Assembly (NCBI RefSeq): GCF_014596475.1
Contig: NZ_MECJ01000006.1
Span: 124,001-188,000 of the forward strand
DNA: 64,000 bases
Direction: 5' to 3'
Source of the DNA: Streptomyces sp. CBMA152
Lineage (GTDB): Bacteria > Actinomycetota > Actinomycetes > Streptomycetales > Streptomycetaceae
This document shows positions 26,168 to 33,603 of this stretch, piece by piece; position 1 is the first letter of the stretch; the number at the start of each line of letters is the position of its first letter. Both the position numbers and the translations under genes were made by a program. The notes under the pieces were generated by a model. That model was given only the letters and a program-made list of their open reading frames with translations, had not been told where the DNA came from and did not search any database.

Positions 26168-26293
26168 TCACCTGAAGAGCCTGGCTGCGGACCAGACCGC
26201 TGCGAGCCAAGCAGCGACGACCGATACTGCGGCTGCGATGAGCAGCCGGATCGCCATGCGAGTGATGGGTCTCGCCGACGGCCGAACGCTCAT
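26168..26293 (-). CDS. Micro-protein with one transmembrane helix (41 aa)
   Basis: This 41-codon frame begins with an ATG that overlaps the stop of the 29-residue ORF upstream (ATGA). It encodes a basic N-terminus (SVRPSARPITR) followed by one hydrophobic helix (AIRLLIAAAVSVVAAWLAAVW) and a short basic end. The overlap with a well-primed upstream micro-ORF supports real translation. The family is unknown; tiny single-helix proteins are common in Streptomyces conjugative elements. Confidence 0.45.
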   Translation of the reverse strand: MSVRPSARPITRMAIRLLIAAAVSVVAAWLAAVWSAARLFR

Positions 26294-26379
26294 GGTCCCC
26301 GCGCAAACCTTTTGCCGAGCTCGCCCGGTCCGTTCCATCCGAGCGCCGCCTCGATGGCATTGATCAACTGATGTTCCAT
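26290..26379 (-). CDS. Micro-protein (29 aa) with strong ribosome site
   Basis: AGGAGGCAGCA stands directly before ATG 26379, and the 29-residue frame (MEHQLINAIEAALGWN, then GPGELGKRF) stops on the start codon of the next micro-ORF. The near-perfect Shine-Dalgarno and the 4-base overlap argue that the pair is a translated two-gene unit. No function is recognised. Confidence 0.45.
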   Translation of the reverse strand: MEHQLINAIEAALGWNGPGELGKRFARGP

Positions 26380-26462
26380 TGCTGCCTCCTCATGTGTTCA
26401 TCCATGTGGTGCAGATGCGGCAGGGCGGGAACGAAGCACCGCGCTCGCCCTGCCGCCTGGCG

Positions 26463-26648
26463 CTATGCGACGTCGGTCAGGTTGCCGTCACCACCGGGCC
26501 ATGGCGCGTCGCCGGATGATCCGGCGTTGTCGGACCGGAGACTGTCGTACCGGTCGTGGACGGCGGTCAGTTCCTCCACCGTCACCAGAAGCCCACTTCG
26601 GGCGGGAGGCGGTGTCGCGGTCTGGTCCACCTCGTACTCCTTCCTCAT
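26463..26648 (-). CDS. Small hypothetical protein (61 aa)
   Basis: ATG 26648 is chosen over 26696 because GTGGGAG lies 6 bases upstream. The product is acidic and soluble: a short basic start (RKEYEVDQ), LLVTVEELTAVHDRYDSL in the middle and an Asp/Gly-rich tail. I do not recognise the family. It lies in a run of small minus-strand genes typical of Streptomyces integrative elements. Confidence 0.5.
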   Translation of the reverse strand: MRKEYEVDQTATPPPARSGLLVTVEELTAVHDRYDSLRSDNAGSSGDAPWPGGDGNLTDVA

Positions 26649-26742
26649 TCGGCACTCCCACCGGGATCCCGGCAGGAAGACAAGAAGCCCCTTCACTGAC
26701 CGTGCACACGGTCAGCGGACCGGCCCCCTTCGATTGGCCGCA

Positions 26743-26961
26743 TCAGCCGAACCCGGTGACGAGCAGCCACATCAAGGCGAACCACAGCCCCGCGATGGCC
26801 CCGAGCACCAGGAATGCCGCAACCATCGCCGGGCCGTTGCGCTCGCCTTCCTGTTCCTTCGCGAGGGCCTTGGCTTTCTCTGCTTCCCGTGCGGCTTGCT
26901 GCTCCAGGTAGCAGGGGTGGCAGTGCGCGCCCGGGCCGCCGGGCGGTATGTGGGCCTCCAT
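26743..26961 (-). CDS. Small membrane protein with N-terminal Cys/His motif (72 aa)
   Basis: The N-terminus (GGPGAHCHPCYLEQQAA) carries a CxxC-like Cys/His pair that could bind zinc. A charged helix rich in Lys and Glu follows, then one transmembrane helix (AMVAAFLVLGAIAGLWFALMWLL). GAGGAGAGAC precedes ATG 26961. Similar small proteins accompany mobile-element genes in Streptomyces, but the role is unknown. Confidence 0.6.
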   Translation of the reverse strand: MEAHIPPGGPGAHCHPCYLEQQAAREAEKAKALAKEQEGERNGPAMVAAFLVLGAIAGLWFALMWLLVTGFG

Positions 26962-26980
26962 GTCTCTCCTCGTTGATGGC

Positions 26981-28075
26981 TCAGGAGCGCGGGATACCGG
27001 AGTGCAGCTCGACGGGGCCGGTGTTGTTCCACAGCGTCGTCAGGCAGGCATCCAGGCGCCGGGATAATGGTTCGCGGACCAGGTCCTTGCTGTCGTCGCC
27101 GCTGGCCATGCGCCATTCGGTGTGCTGGTGGGGGTTGAGGCGGATGCGGGCGAGGTCGTGTTCGCCGAGCGTGGCGCCGTGGAAGGTGTACGCGACGCGG
27201 GACAGCTGGGGTGTGCCGTTGATCCAGTCCACGGCCAGCAGCCGCCCCAGCGGGAGGTCAAGGTTCAGTTGGTCGCGCAGAGTACGGCGGGCGGCTTCCC
27301 GCGGGCCTTCCCCCGTATCGCTGTCGATCCCGCCCCCGGGCAGCTGCCAGGTCTGGTCGTGGGGGGAGGCGGGGTGGAGTAACAGTGCCCGTCCGGCCGG
27401 GTCGGTGAGCAGGACGCTTGCTTCGGCGAGGACTTTGGGGCGCAGGGCCTGGTGGAGGTCGCTGTCGTGCGGGTGGGCCCGTTCCAGGTGGGTGCGCTGG
27501 CCGGGCGGGAATCCGGCGGGGGAGCCCGGCTGTACCCAGCCGTTGGCCAGGTGGGCGATGGAGCTGGTGTGCCAGGCCGCGATAGCGGCCCGTAACCGGC
27601 CGACGGCAGGTGTGGGCAGGAGCTGGATCGCCGCCTCGGGCGCAAGCCACCGCACGGTGAGCAAGGGCGGGGTCCTCACCGCGCGAGCCTGGTGTTCGTC
27701 GAGCGGGCCGACCAGGTGGAGGTGGCTGACGACGGTCAGGATGGGCGACAGCTGCTCGCAGTCGACGGCCAGCAGCCGCTTCAGATGGTGCGGATGCACC
27801 CCGAACCGGCTGAACAGCGTGTCAGCGAGCTCCACCTCGGGGGCGTGAGCGCCGGTGGCCTGCACGCTCGGCAGACACACCACCGCGCTGCCGGTAGGCC
27901 GTGGCATGGACAGCACCAGCATCCGGCCCCGGGTATCCACCACCAGGGCGGTGGCGAGCACAGGCGGGGACGACTCCCGCACGGCGGGCTCAGCCTTGCC
28001 CGAGGTACCAGGTCGGGCCGGATGGGTCTGGTTCTGGGCGGACACGACGGGGGCTCCTTGGGGCAGGTCAGTCAC
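26981..28075 (-). CDS. Double-domain Nudix hydrolase-like protein
   Basis: This 364-residue protein contains two Nudix-fold halves. The N-terminal half (ATALVVDTRGRMLVLSMPRP) has lost the Nudix box. The C-terminal half has WQLPGGGIDSDTGEGPREAARRTL, in which the first part of the GX5EX7REUXEEXGU signature is kept but REUXEE reads RTLRDQL, so metal binding is probably weakened. Nudix enzymes hydrolyse nucleoside diphosphate derivatives; this one may be a regulator or a poor hydrolase. Nudix genes are frequent cargo of actinomycete integrative elements. The GTG start at 28075 overlaps the end of the upstream HTH gene by 8 bases, so the genes are probably co-transcribed. Confidence 0.8.
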   Translation of the reverse strand: MTDLPQGAPVVSAQNQTHPARPGTSGKAEPAVRESSPPVLATALVVDTRGRMLVLSMPRPTGSAVVCLPSVQATGAHAPEVELADTLFSRFGVHPHHLKRLLAVDCEQLSPILTVVSHLHLVGPLDEHQARAVRTPPLLTVRWLAPEAAIQLLPTPAVGRLRAAIAAWHTSSIAHLANGWVQPGSPAGFPPGQRTHLERAHPHDSDLHQALRPKVLAEASVLLTDPAGRALLLHPASPHDQTWQLPGGGIDSDTGEGPREAARRTLRDQLNLDLPLGRLLAVDWINGTPQLSRVAYTFHGATLGEHDLARIRLNPHQHTEWRMASGDDSKDLVREPLSRRLDACLTTLWNNTGPVELHSGIPRS

Positions 28076-28565
28076 GGGCGAGCTGGGCGGGGCGGCTGAG
28101 CTGGTGGCCGGCGGTGCCGCGGGAGGTGTTGAGGACGCCGTAGCGCCAGCCGAGCGTGATCAGATGCGATTCGTTGGCCGCGTCCCACCGGTTGCGTAGC
28201 TCCTGCAGCCTGCGTTGCATGGCGGTCACCGACAGGTGGCAGTGCGCGGCGACTTCAGGGTGGCTGTCGTCCAGTGCGAGGCGCCACAAGATCGCCACCT
28301 CGTGCGGCTCCGCGCCTCAGCCGGGGGGCGGTGCGGGGACGGGGCGGGGCAGCAGGTTGAGGACATAGCAGGCGTGGATGAAGGCGTAGCGGTGGCGCAC
28401 ACCGAGCCGGTGGTTGGCGGTCGACTGGTGGGCCGAGACAGTACCGGCGGCCAGGAACAGTTCGGTGGCGGCTTCCGCAGTGTCACGCCCTTGCGCGAGC
28501 ACGGCGGCAACCCGAAGTTGCGATGGTGTGGGCAGCAGATCGGATCGGTGGGGATTCAGTGTCAT
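28068..28565 (-). pseudogene. Tandem LuxR-type HTH regulator split by an in-frame TGA
   Basis: Two HTH halves lie in the same frame. The first, from ATG 28565, is a LuxR-type domain (LLPTPSQLRVAAVLAQGRD, then AAGTVSAHQSTANHRLGV). The second (EVAILWRLALDDSHPEVAAH, then AMQRRLQELRNRW) runs to 28068. They are separated only by one TGA codon (28317-28319) and a few linker residues. Since the two halves look like one tandem regulator, a nonsense mutation is likely. A restart at the GTG or ATG just after the stop could still give a separate second-half protein (28068-28298). The original role was probably control of the downstream Nudix gene or the element. Confidence 0.55.
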
Positions 28566-28604
28566 CCGGGCAGCGCCTTTCTTCGTTGTTCGGACGGGGG
28601 GTGT

Positions 28605-30044
28605 TCATGCGCGGGTGAACCAGCGGTGCTGTTCGGCGTCGGTGACGGTGTGGCGCTGGTGGTCGATCTCGATCTGGGCCAGCTGCGCGTAGTGCTCCAC
28701 CACCTCCTCGCCGAACGCCTCCCGCGTGACGGGGGAGTGGCGGAACGCGGAGCGCGCCTGCTCCAACGTGAACGGCACCAGCGGCGCGTCGGAGGCTTCG
28801 AAGGCGTTGGAGACACACAGCCGGGGCGGGACGAGATCGTGGCTGATGCCGTGGACCATGCCGGCCACCGCCGCCGCAGCCAGGAGATACGGGTTCGCAT
28901 CCGCTCCACCCAGACGCACCTCCAGGCGCAGCGAGTTGCCGTGCCCGGTGACGCGGACCGCACACGTGCGGTTGTCGAGGCCCCAGGCCATCCGGGTCGG
29001 GGCGAACGCTTCACCCACATACCGCTTGTAGGAGTTGATGTTCGGCGCATACAGCGGGGCAAGCCCTGGCAGCGCCTCCAGCAGGCCCGCCACCGCGCTT
29101 TTGCCGATGGTGGAGAGTTCGCCGTTGGGGGTGGGGAGCAGGGGAGTGCCGTTGCGGGTGAGGGAGAGGTGGAGGTGCAGGCCGCTGCCGATGCCGGTCT
29201 CGGGTGCGGCCATGAACGTCGCCGTCATCCCCGCCCGCGCCGCCAGCGTGCGCGCCGCGTGCTTGAACACCAGGTGCTGGTCGCAGGCCGTGAGCGTGCC
29301 GCTATGGGGGAAGGCGACCTCCACCTGCCCGGGGCCGCCTTCGGTCTTGACCGCCTCCACCGGCATCCCCGCCCCGGCCAAGGCAGCCTGCAGACGACGG
29401 AAGTAGCGGTCAAGGTGTGGGGCGTGGTCGAGGGCGTAGTCCAGGTTCACGTCCGCCGCCGGGGCCAGTCCGTTGGGGCCGATGCCGGTGGTGGGGCTGT
29501 AGGTGCCGTGGTAGAGCAGGAACTCGGTCTCCAGGCCCACCTGGGCGTGCAGGCCGAGTGCGGCGAGCCGGGTCAGCTGGGTGCGCAGGACCTGCCGGGG
29601 CGCCACCTCGACCGGCGCGTCAGCCGTGTCCACCGCATCCCCGAGAGCGAGCACCGTGCGCGGAATCCACGGCACGAGACGCAGGGTGGATAGGTCCGGG
29701 ACGACGCCGGTGTCCTCGAAGCCGCTGTCCCACGAGGTCAGGTCGAAGCCATGGCGCGGGCTCATCTCGACATCGGTGGCCAGCAGGTACGCGCACATGT
29801 CCGCACCGTCGAGTGCCACGCGGTTCAGGAAGTGCCGGGCCCCGTACCGCTTGCCCTTCAACTGCCCTTGCAAATTCGGCAGCGCGAGGACGACCGTGTC
29901 GACCACGTCCGTGTCGACCGCATCCCGCAGATCCGACAGGCTCAACTTCCCGGCCGCTGCACGTTTCCCGCGCTCGCGAGGGGGAGCGATGGAGGGGGCA
30001 CTGAGCCGGGGCACCTGCGAGAACGAGCGCGGAGTCGTAGACAT
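28605..30044 (-). CDS. Glutamine synthetase-like gamma-glutamyl ligase (PuuA/GlnA3 type)
   Basis: This 479-residue protein has the glutamine synthetase catalytic fold: LETEFLLY and PGQVEVAF carry metal-binding Glu residues, SGLHLHLSL the conserved His, and PNINSYKRYVGEAFAPT, WGLDNRTCAVRV and RLEVRLGGADANPYL the substrate and ATP contacts. The sequence resembles the Streptomyces GlnA3/GlnA4 group that gamma-glutamylates polyamines or ethanolamine rather than ammonia. ATG 30044 overlaps the stop of the amino-acid permease gene (TGATG), so uptake and ligation of an amine or amino acid are coupled. The real amine substrate is unknown. Confidence 0.85.
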   Translation of the reverse strand: MSTTPRSFSQVPRLSAPSIAPPRERGKRAAAGKLSLSDLRDAVDTDVVDTVVLALPNLQGQLKGKRYGARHFLNRVALDGADMCAYLLATDVEMSPRHGFDLTSWDSGFEDTGVVPDLSTLRLVPWIPRTVLALGDAVDTADAPVEVAPRQVLRTQLTRLAALGLHAQVGLETEFLLYHGTYSPTTGIGPNGLAPAADVNLDYALDHAPHLDRYFRRLQAALAGAGMPVEAVKTEGGPGQVEVAFPHSGTLTACDQHLVFKHAARTLAARAGMTATFMAAPETGIGSGLHLHLSLTRNGTPLLPTPNGELSTIGKSAVAGLLEALPGLAPLYAPNINSYKRYVGEAFAPTRMAWGLDNRTCAVRVTGHGNSLRLEVRLGGADANPYLLAAAAVAGMVHGISHDLVPPRLCVSNAFEASDAPLVPFTLEQARSAFRHSPVTREAFGEEVVEHYAQLAQIEIDHQRHTVTDAEQHRWFTRA

Positions 30045-31570
30045 CAGACGATCCCCTCCTGAATTTTGGACAGTTCCCTGTCCGCAGCGACTGCGGGGAC
30101 GTCGTAGCGGCGCCCGGCGATCCGCCACCAGAGCGCGGCCAGCAGCAGCGCGACGGCGAGGGCGACGGGGGCGTAGTTGAAGGTGTCCACCCTCACCAGC
30201 CCACCCGCGGCGGGCTTGGTCTGCGGCAGGCAGAACAGCACGGTGACGAAAGCGACCCACACGACGGCGATGACGCCGATGGGGATGCTCCAGCGGCCCA
30301 GACTCCAGGGTCCGGGGGTGAAGCGGTCCCGGTACCGGATGCGCAGAAAGATGGGGATTGCGTACGCGGGCGTGATGCCGGCCACGTTGATCGCGACGAC
30401 CGCCCCGAATGCGACCGGACTGTAGAGCGACGGGAGCGCCAGCACCGCGGCGACCGTGACCGACAGCCACACCGCCGCCCTCGGGGTCCGGCTGGCATTG
30501 TCGGTACGCGTCCACCACCGCTGACCAGGCAGCGCACCATCCCGGGAGAACGCGAACACCATCCGCGAACACGCCGCCGTCTCCGCGTTCCCGCAGAACA
30601 ACTGCGCCACGATCACCACCAGGAGCAACGCCTTGGCGCCGCTCAGGCCGAGCACGTCGATGAAGATCTGCGCGGGGGGAACCCCCGTGGGGGTGGTCTG
30701 GGTGCCGGTGTAGTCCTGGATGGCGAAGGTCAGCCCGACGAGCAGCACGAGCCCGGCGATCCAGGACCAGACGATGGAGCGCACGATGCCGCGCGGCGCC
30801 GCCATGGAGGCGTGGGTGGTCTCCTCCGATAGGTGGGCGGAGGCGTCGTAGCCGGAGAACGTGTACTGCGCGACCAGCAGCCCGATCGCCACCACATACA
30901 GACTGCTCGACCAGCCAGTGCCGTTGACGAACTTCGTGAACACGAAGTCAGCGGACTGATGACGAGACGGCGCGATCGTCAGGGCACCGACGATGACGGC
31001 GACGCCGGCCAGATGCCACCACACACTCACTGTGTTCAACAGCGAAACCAGGCGCACCCCGAACAGGTTCAATACGGCGTGCAAGATGAGGATCCCGAAG
31101 AAGATCCACAGGGTCTTGGCGGGGGTGGGTATGAAGCCGTACTGGAGGTCGAGGAAGGCGCCGGTGAACTGGGCGCAGCCGTAGTCGATGCTGGCGATCC
31201 CGCCGAGTAAGCCGAGGAGGTTGAGCCAGCCGGTGTACCAGCCCCAGCGTTTCCCGCCGAGCCGGTCCGCCATGAAGAAAAGCGCCCCGCTGGTCGGGTA
31301 GGCGCTGGTGACCTCCGCCAGTGCCGCGCCGACGAACACCACCATGCCGCCGACGACGATCCAGCCCCAGATCATCACCGAGGGGCCGCCGGTGGACAGG
31401 CCGTAGCCGTACATCGTCATGCAGCCGGTCAGCACGCTGATCACGGAGAACGAGACGGCCGCGTTGCCGAACGCGCCCATCCGCCGGAACAGCTGGGGCT
31501 TGTAGCCCAGATCCCGCAGGTGCTCGTCGTCGGCGTGCACACCCGAAGGTGATTGATGTGTATATGACAT
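30044..31570 (-). CDS. APC-family amino acid/polyamine permease
   Basis: This 508-residue protein has about 12 transmembrane helices and APC-superfamily features: FSVISVLTGCMTMYGYGL in helix 1, PTSGALFFMADRLGG in the second loop and ASAHLSEETTHASMAAPRGI, the conserved loop of GABA/choline-type permeases (the AGT/ACT branch). It is the first gene of a two-gene unit with the glutamine synthetase-like ligase, which suggests import of a polyamine, GABA or related amine that is then gamma-glutamylated. The ATG start at 31570 is preceded by AGGAACCAGGAATTCCAGA. Confidence 0.88.
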   Translation of the reverse strand: MSYTHQSPSGVHADDEHLRDLGYKPQLFRRMGAFGNAAVSFSVISVLTGCMTMYGYGLSTGGPSVMIWGWIVVGGMVVFVGAALAEVTSAYPTSGALFFMADRLGGKRWGWYTGWLNLLGLLGGIASIDYGCAQFTGAFLDLQYGFIPTPAKTLWIFFGILILHAVLNLFGVRLVSLLNTVSVWWHLAGVAVIVGALTIAPSRHQSADFVFTKFVNGTGWSSSLYVVAIGLLVAQYTFSGYDASAHLSEETTHASMAAPRGIVRSIVWSWIAGLVLLVGLTFAIQDYTGTQTTPTGVPPAQIFIDVLGLSGAKALLLVVIVAQLFCGNAETAACSRMVFAFSRDGALPGQRWWTRTDNASRTPRAAVWLSVTVAAVLALPSLYSPVAFGAVVAINVAGITPAYAIPIFLRIRYRDRFTPGPWSLGRWSIPIGVIAVVWVAFVTVLFCLPQTKPAAGGLVRVDTFNYAPVALAVALLLAALWWRIAGRRYDVPAVAADRELSKIQEGIV

Positions 31571-31604
31571 TCTGGAATTCCTGGTTCCTGTAGAGAGGTG
31601 AAGG

Positions 31605-32660
31605 TCAGATCAGACGGAGCCGGTGCTTCGCGGCGGGGGCCGCGCGGGTGCGGGAGGTGGTCAGACACTGGGCGCGGGCACGGACGAACTCCCGCACCGC
31701 TGCCTCCGGACGGCCTGGATCGTCACACACGTACGCCCACGGCAACCGTGTGGCGTGACGGTCCAGCGCCCGGAACACCTTCGCCGCATCCTCGTACTGG
31801 TGACCAGCCCACAAGGCGTGCGCCAGATAGTTCAGATCCACCACCGACGTAGAGGCGGCGGGGCGCTCACTCCAGCCCTGGAAGGCGCGCCGCACATAGT
31901 GGACCACCGGCTCGCGGGACCACTGCCGGTGCTGCAACGGATCCGCCGTCCCGTCTTGCCGGTGACGCCAGTAACTCTCCATATACGCGTACAGCGGCAG
32001 CATCCGCAGCGGCGAACCCACCGGTGCCCAGGACACCGTCCACTGGGCGAAGTTGATCGCATCCGCCACCGACGTATGAGGACAGGCATAGAAGAACTGG
32101 AGCACCCGGTGATGCGCCTCCCGGTTACCACCAGGGTCCCGCTCACCCACCCGGGCCAGCAGCCCCCACGGCCCGGCCGGCAGCATGTCCTCCCACGCCA
32201 CCCGCCAATGCTCCGGACACCGCAGATCCGTGTCCACCTGCGCCAACGCCAGCAGGCCCACCCACGGCACCGGATCCACCGGGATCTGCCGCGCCGCGAC
32301 CAGACACGCATGCCGCGCCTCCTGCTCCAGCAGGGCCGCCGTCGTGTGCTCACCGCGATGTGCCTGCAAGGCCCGCTCCACCGCGACCCGGGCCCGCATC
32401 ACCACCGCGTCCGCGCTCTCCGGCTCCTCCACCAGCCACGCCTCCACCGCATCCGTTCGCGCTGCGGCCGCGGCCAAGACCTGTGTCCGCGACGTCCGCA
32501 ACATCCAGTTACCCCCAGTTCGGGCCAGCAGGTCCCGCACTGCGAGCCACCGGCCCAGCTGGAGATCCGCGAGCACGGCCCGCAGCTCCGGGTCGAATCC
32601 TGCGGGGTGGTAGACCGGGGTGAAATCCTGCAGGCCCGTTCTCTCCGTGGAGTCGCGCAT
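31605..32660 (-). CDS. Hypothetical protein, TPR-like (351 aa)
   Basis: This soluble 351-residue protein is Ala-, Arg- and Trp-rich. Helical-repeat-like segments (ALAQVDTDLRCPEHWRVAWEDM, LNYLAHALWAGHQYEDAAKVF) suggest a helical-repeat fold. I do not recognise a catalytic motif. ATG 32660 is chosen over the longer frame to 32930 because GAGGTGAGGTG precedes it. It lies immediately upstream of the permease gene in the same direction and is probably element cargo. No function is proposed. Confidence 0.65.
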   Translation of the reverse strand: MRDSTERTGLQDFTPVYHPAGFDPELRAVLADLQLGRWLAVRDLLARTGGNWMLRTSRTQVLAAAAARTDAVEAWLVEEPESADAVVMRARVAVERALQAHRGEHTTAALLEQEARHACLVAARQIPVDPVPWVGLLALAQVDTDLRCPEHWRVAWEDMLPAGPWGLLARVGERDPGGNREAHHRVLQFFYACPHTSVADAINFAQWTVSWAPVGSPLRMLPLYAYMESYWRHRQDGTADPLQHRQWSREPVVHYVRRAFQGWSERPAASTSVVDLNYLAHALWAGHQYEDAAKVFRALDRHATRLPWAYVCDDPGRPEAAVREFVRARAQCLTTSRTRAAPAAKHRLRLI

Positions 32661-32811
32661 CACCTCACCTCGCCAAACCGGAACAGCCGTAATGCGGACC
32701 TGGACTGAGCCGTGGTGCAGGCGATCGGCACCTGGACATGCATCGGAAATCCTCGATAAAGAGTCGTGAGATGAAGGAGGCGGCGGGTGGCCGGACGGGC
32801 CACCCGGCTTG

Positions 32812-33006
32812 TCAGAACTTGACGCCGCTGATGAAGCCCGCGAATTTGACCGTGAGCTGGTTGATCGACGGAGCAATCGACGAACTCGCCAGGTAGAAGC
32901 CCAACAGGGCGGACACGACGGCGTGACCAACCTTCAGGCCGCCCTTCCTGACCAGCAGCACGACGATGATCGCCAACAGGACGACCGCCGAGACGCTAAC
33001 GGCCAT
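32812..33006 (-). CDS. Small membrane protein (64 aa) typical of Streptomyces integrative elements
   Basis: This 64-residue protein has two hydrophobic helices (VSAVVLLAIIVVLLV and VVSALLGFYLASSSIAP). Very similar short proteins beginning MAVSVSA and containing GFYLASSS are common in Streptomyces genomes, often near conjugative-element genes. Their role is unknown; Spd-type spread proteins are one possibility. Its start overlaps the preceding gene fragment by 11 bases. Confidence 0.65.
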   Translation of the reverse strand: MAVSVSAVVLLAIIVVLLVRKGGLKVGHAVVSALLGFYLASSSIAPSINQLTVKFAGFISGVKF

Positions 33007-33265
33007 GGTGGAATTGCCAGTCGAGCAGGCGGGGGACAGTGCTGAAGCCGCTAGCGGGGGCTCTCTCGGTGATCACCTGCGCATCGTTGTAAGCGGTCTC
33101 CAGCGAAATCTCGGGCACGAACCAGTGGCGGGGAACATGGCGGAACTCGGCTTCGACCACCGGATTCTTGATCCAATCTTCGTCGACCGGCTGATCGGCC
33201 AGGTCATGGCGTAACCGGCTGGCCTGCTCCCTATGCCACCGAAGGTGGTTCGTGGGCACATCCAC
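32996..33265 (-). pseudogene. N-terminal fragment of a PCMT-like methyltransferase
   Basis: This 89-residue frame from GTG 33265 begins TNHLRWHREQASRLRHDLA and contains AEFRHVPRHWFVPEISLETAYNDAQVI. The latter matches the N-terminal signature of protein-L-isoaspartate methyltransferase-like proteins (VPR-hydrophobic-FVPE then AYxD). The SAM-binding motifs that should follow are missing, and the frame ends in a non-homologous tail overlapping the next gene. It is either a truncated methyltransferase or a short domain-only protein. It borders the T-box leader on the other strand. Confidence 0.5.
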
Positions 33266-33340
33266 CGACAGGTACTCCTCTTGTGCTCATTTTGATTGCC
33301 CCTGTGGCCTGGCACTCCGTATCCTGTTGGGCAACGCGTT

Positions 33341-33599
33341 GACGGAGACGAGTAGCCAGGGATCACGCGAGTAGAGAGAGCCGCCGGTAGCTGTGAAGGC
33401 GGTCTCGCGCCCCGAGGCGAAGACCCTCCTGAGCGCGGGGAGGAACGACCACCGTTGGTGGCCCGATGCCCCGCCGGTTGGCCCCCGTCACCGGGCCCGA
33501 ATGAGGCCGCCACCTGGTGGCGGCGAAAGTGCGGTGGTACCGCGAGTTGCCCTTCTCGCCCGCACTCCCAAGGGATCATGACGATGTCCTTCGGAGGAC
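33341..33599 (+). promoter_or_regulatory. T-box riboswitch, Asp (GAC) specifier, translational type
   Basis: The 5' leader of the AspRS gene shows T-box landmarks in order. They are GACGAGTAG (AGTA motif), a distal stem CCGCC/GGCGG enclosing GCTGTG, CTCCTGAGC, the specifier side GAAC-GAC-C (33443-33450; GAC = Asp at 33447-33449), and the T-box core GTGCGGTGGTACCGCG (33529-33544) closed by AGTGCGG/CCGCACT. A short hairpin GTCCT-TCGG-AGGAC (33586-33599) hides the Shine-Dalgarno GGAGG, as in actinobacterial translational T-boxes known from ileS. Binding of uncharged tRNA-Asp would free the ribosome site. The outer boundaries are approximate. Confidence 0.85.
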
Positions 33600-33603
33600 C
33601 GAA

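Noticed and set aside
33292-33325. TTGATT and TATCCT as promoter boxes for the T-box transcript
   Set aside because: The spacing of 22 bases is too long for a standard promoter.
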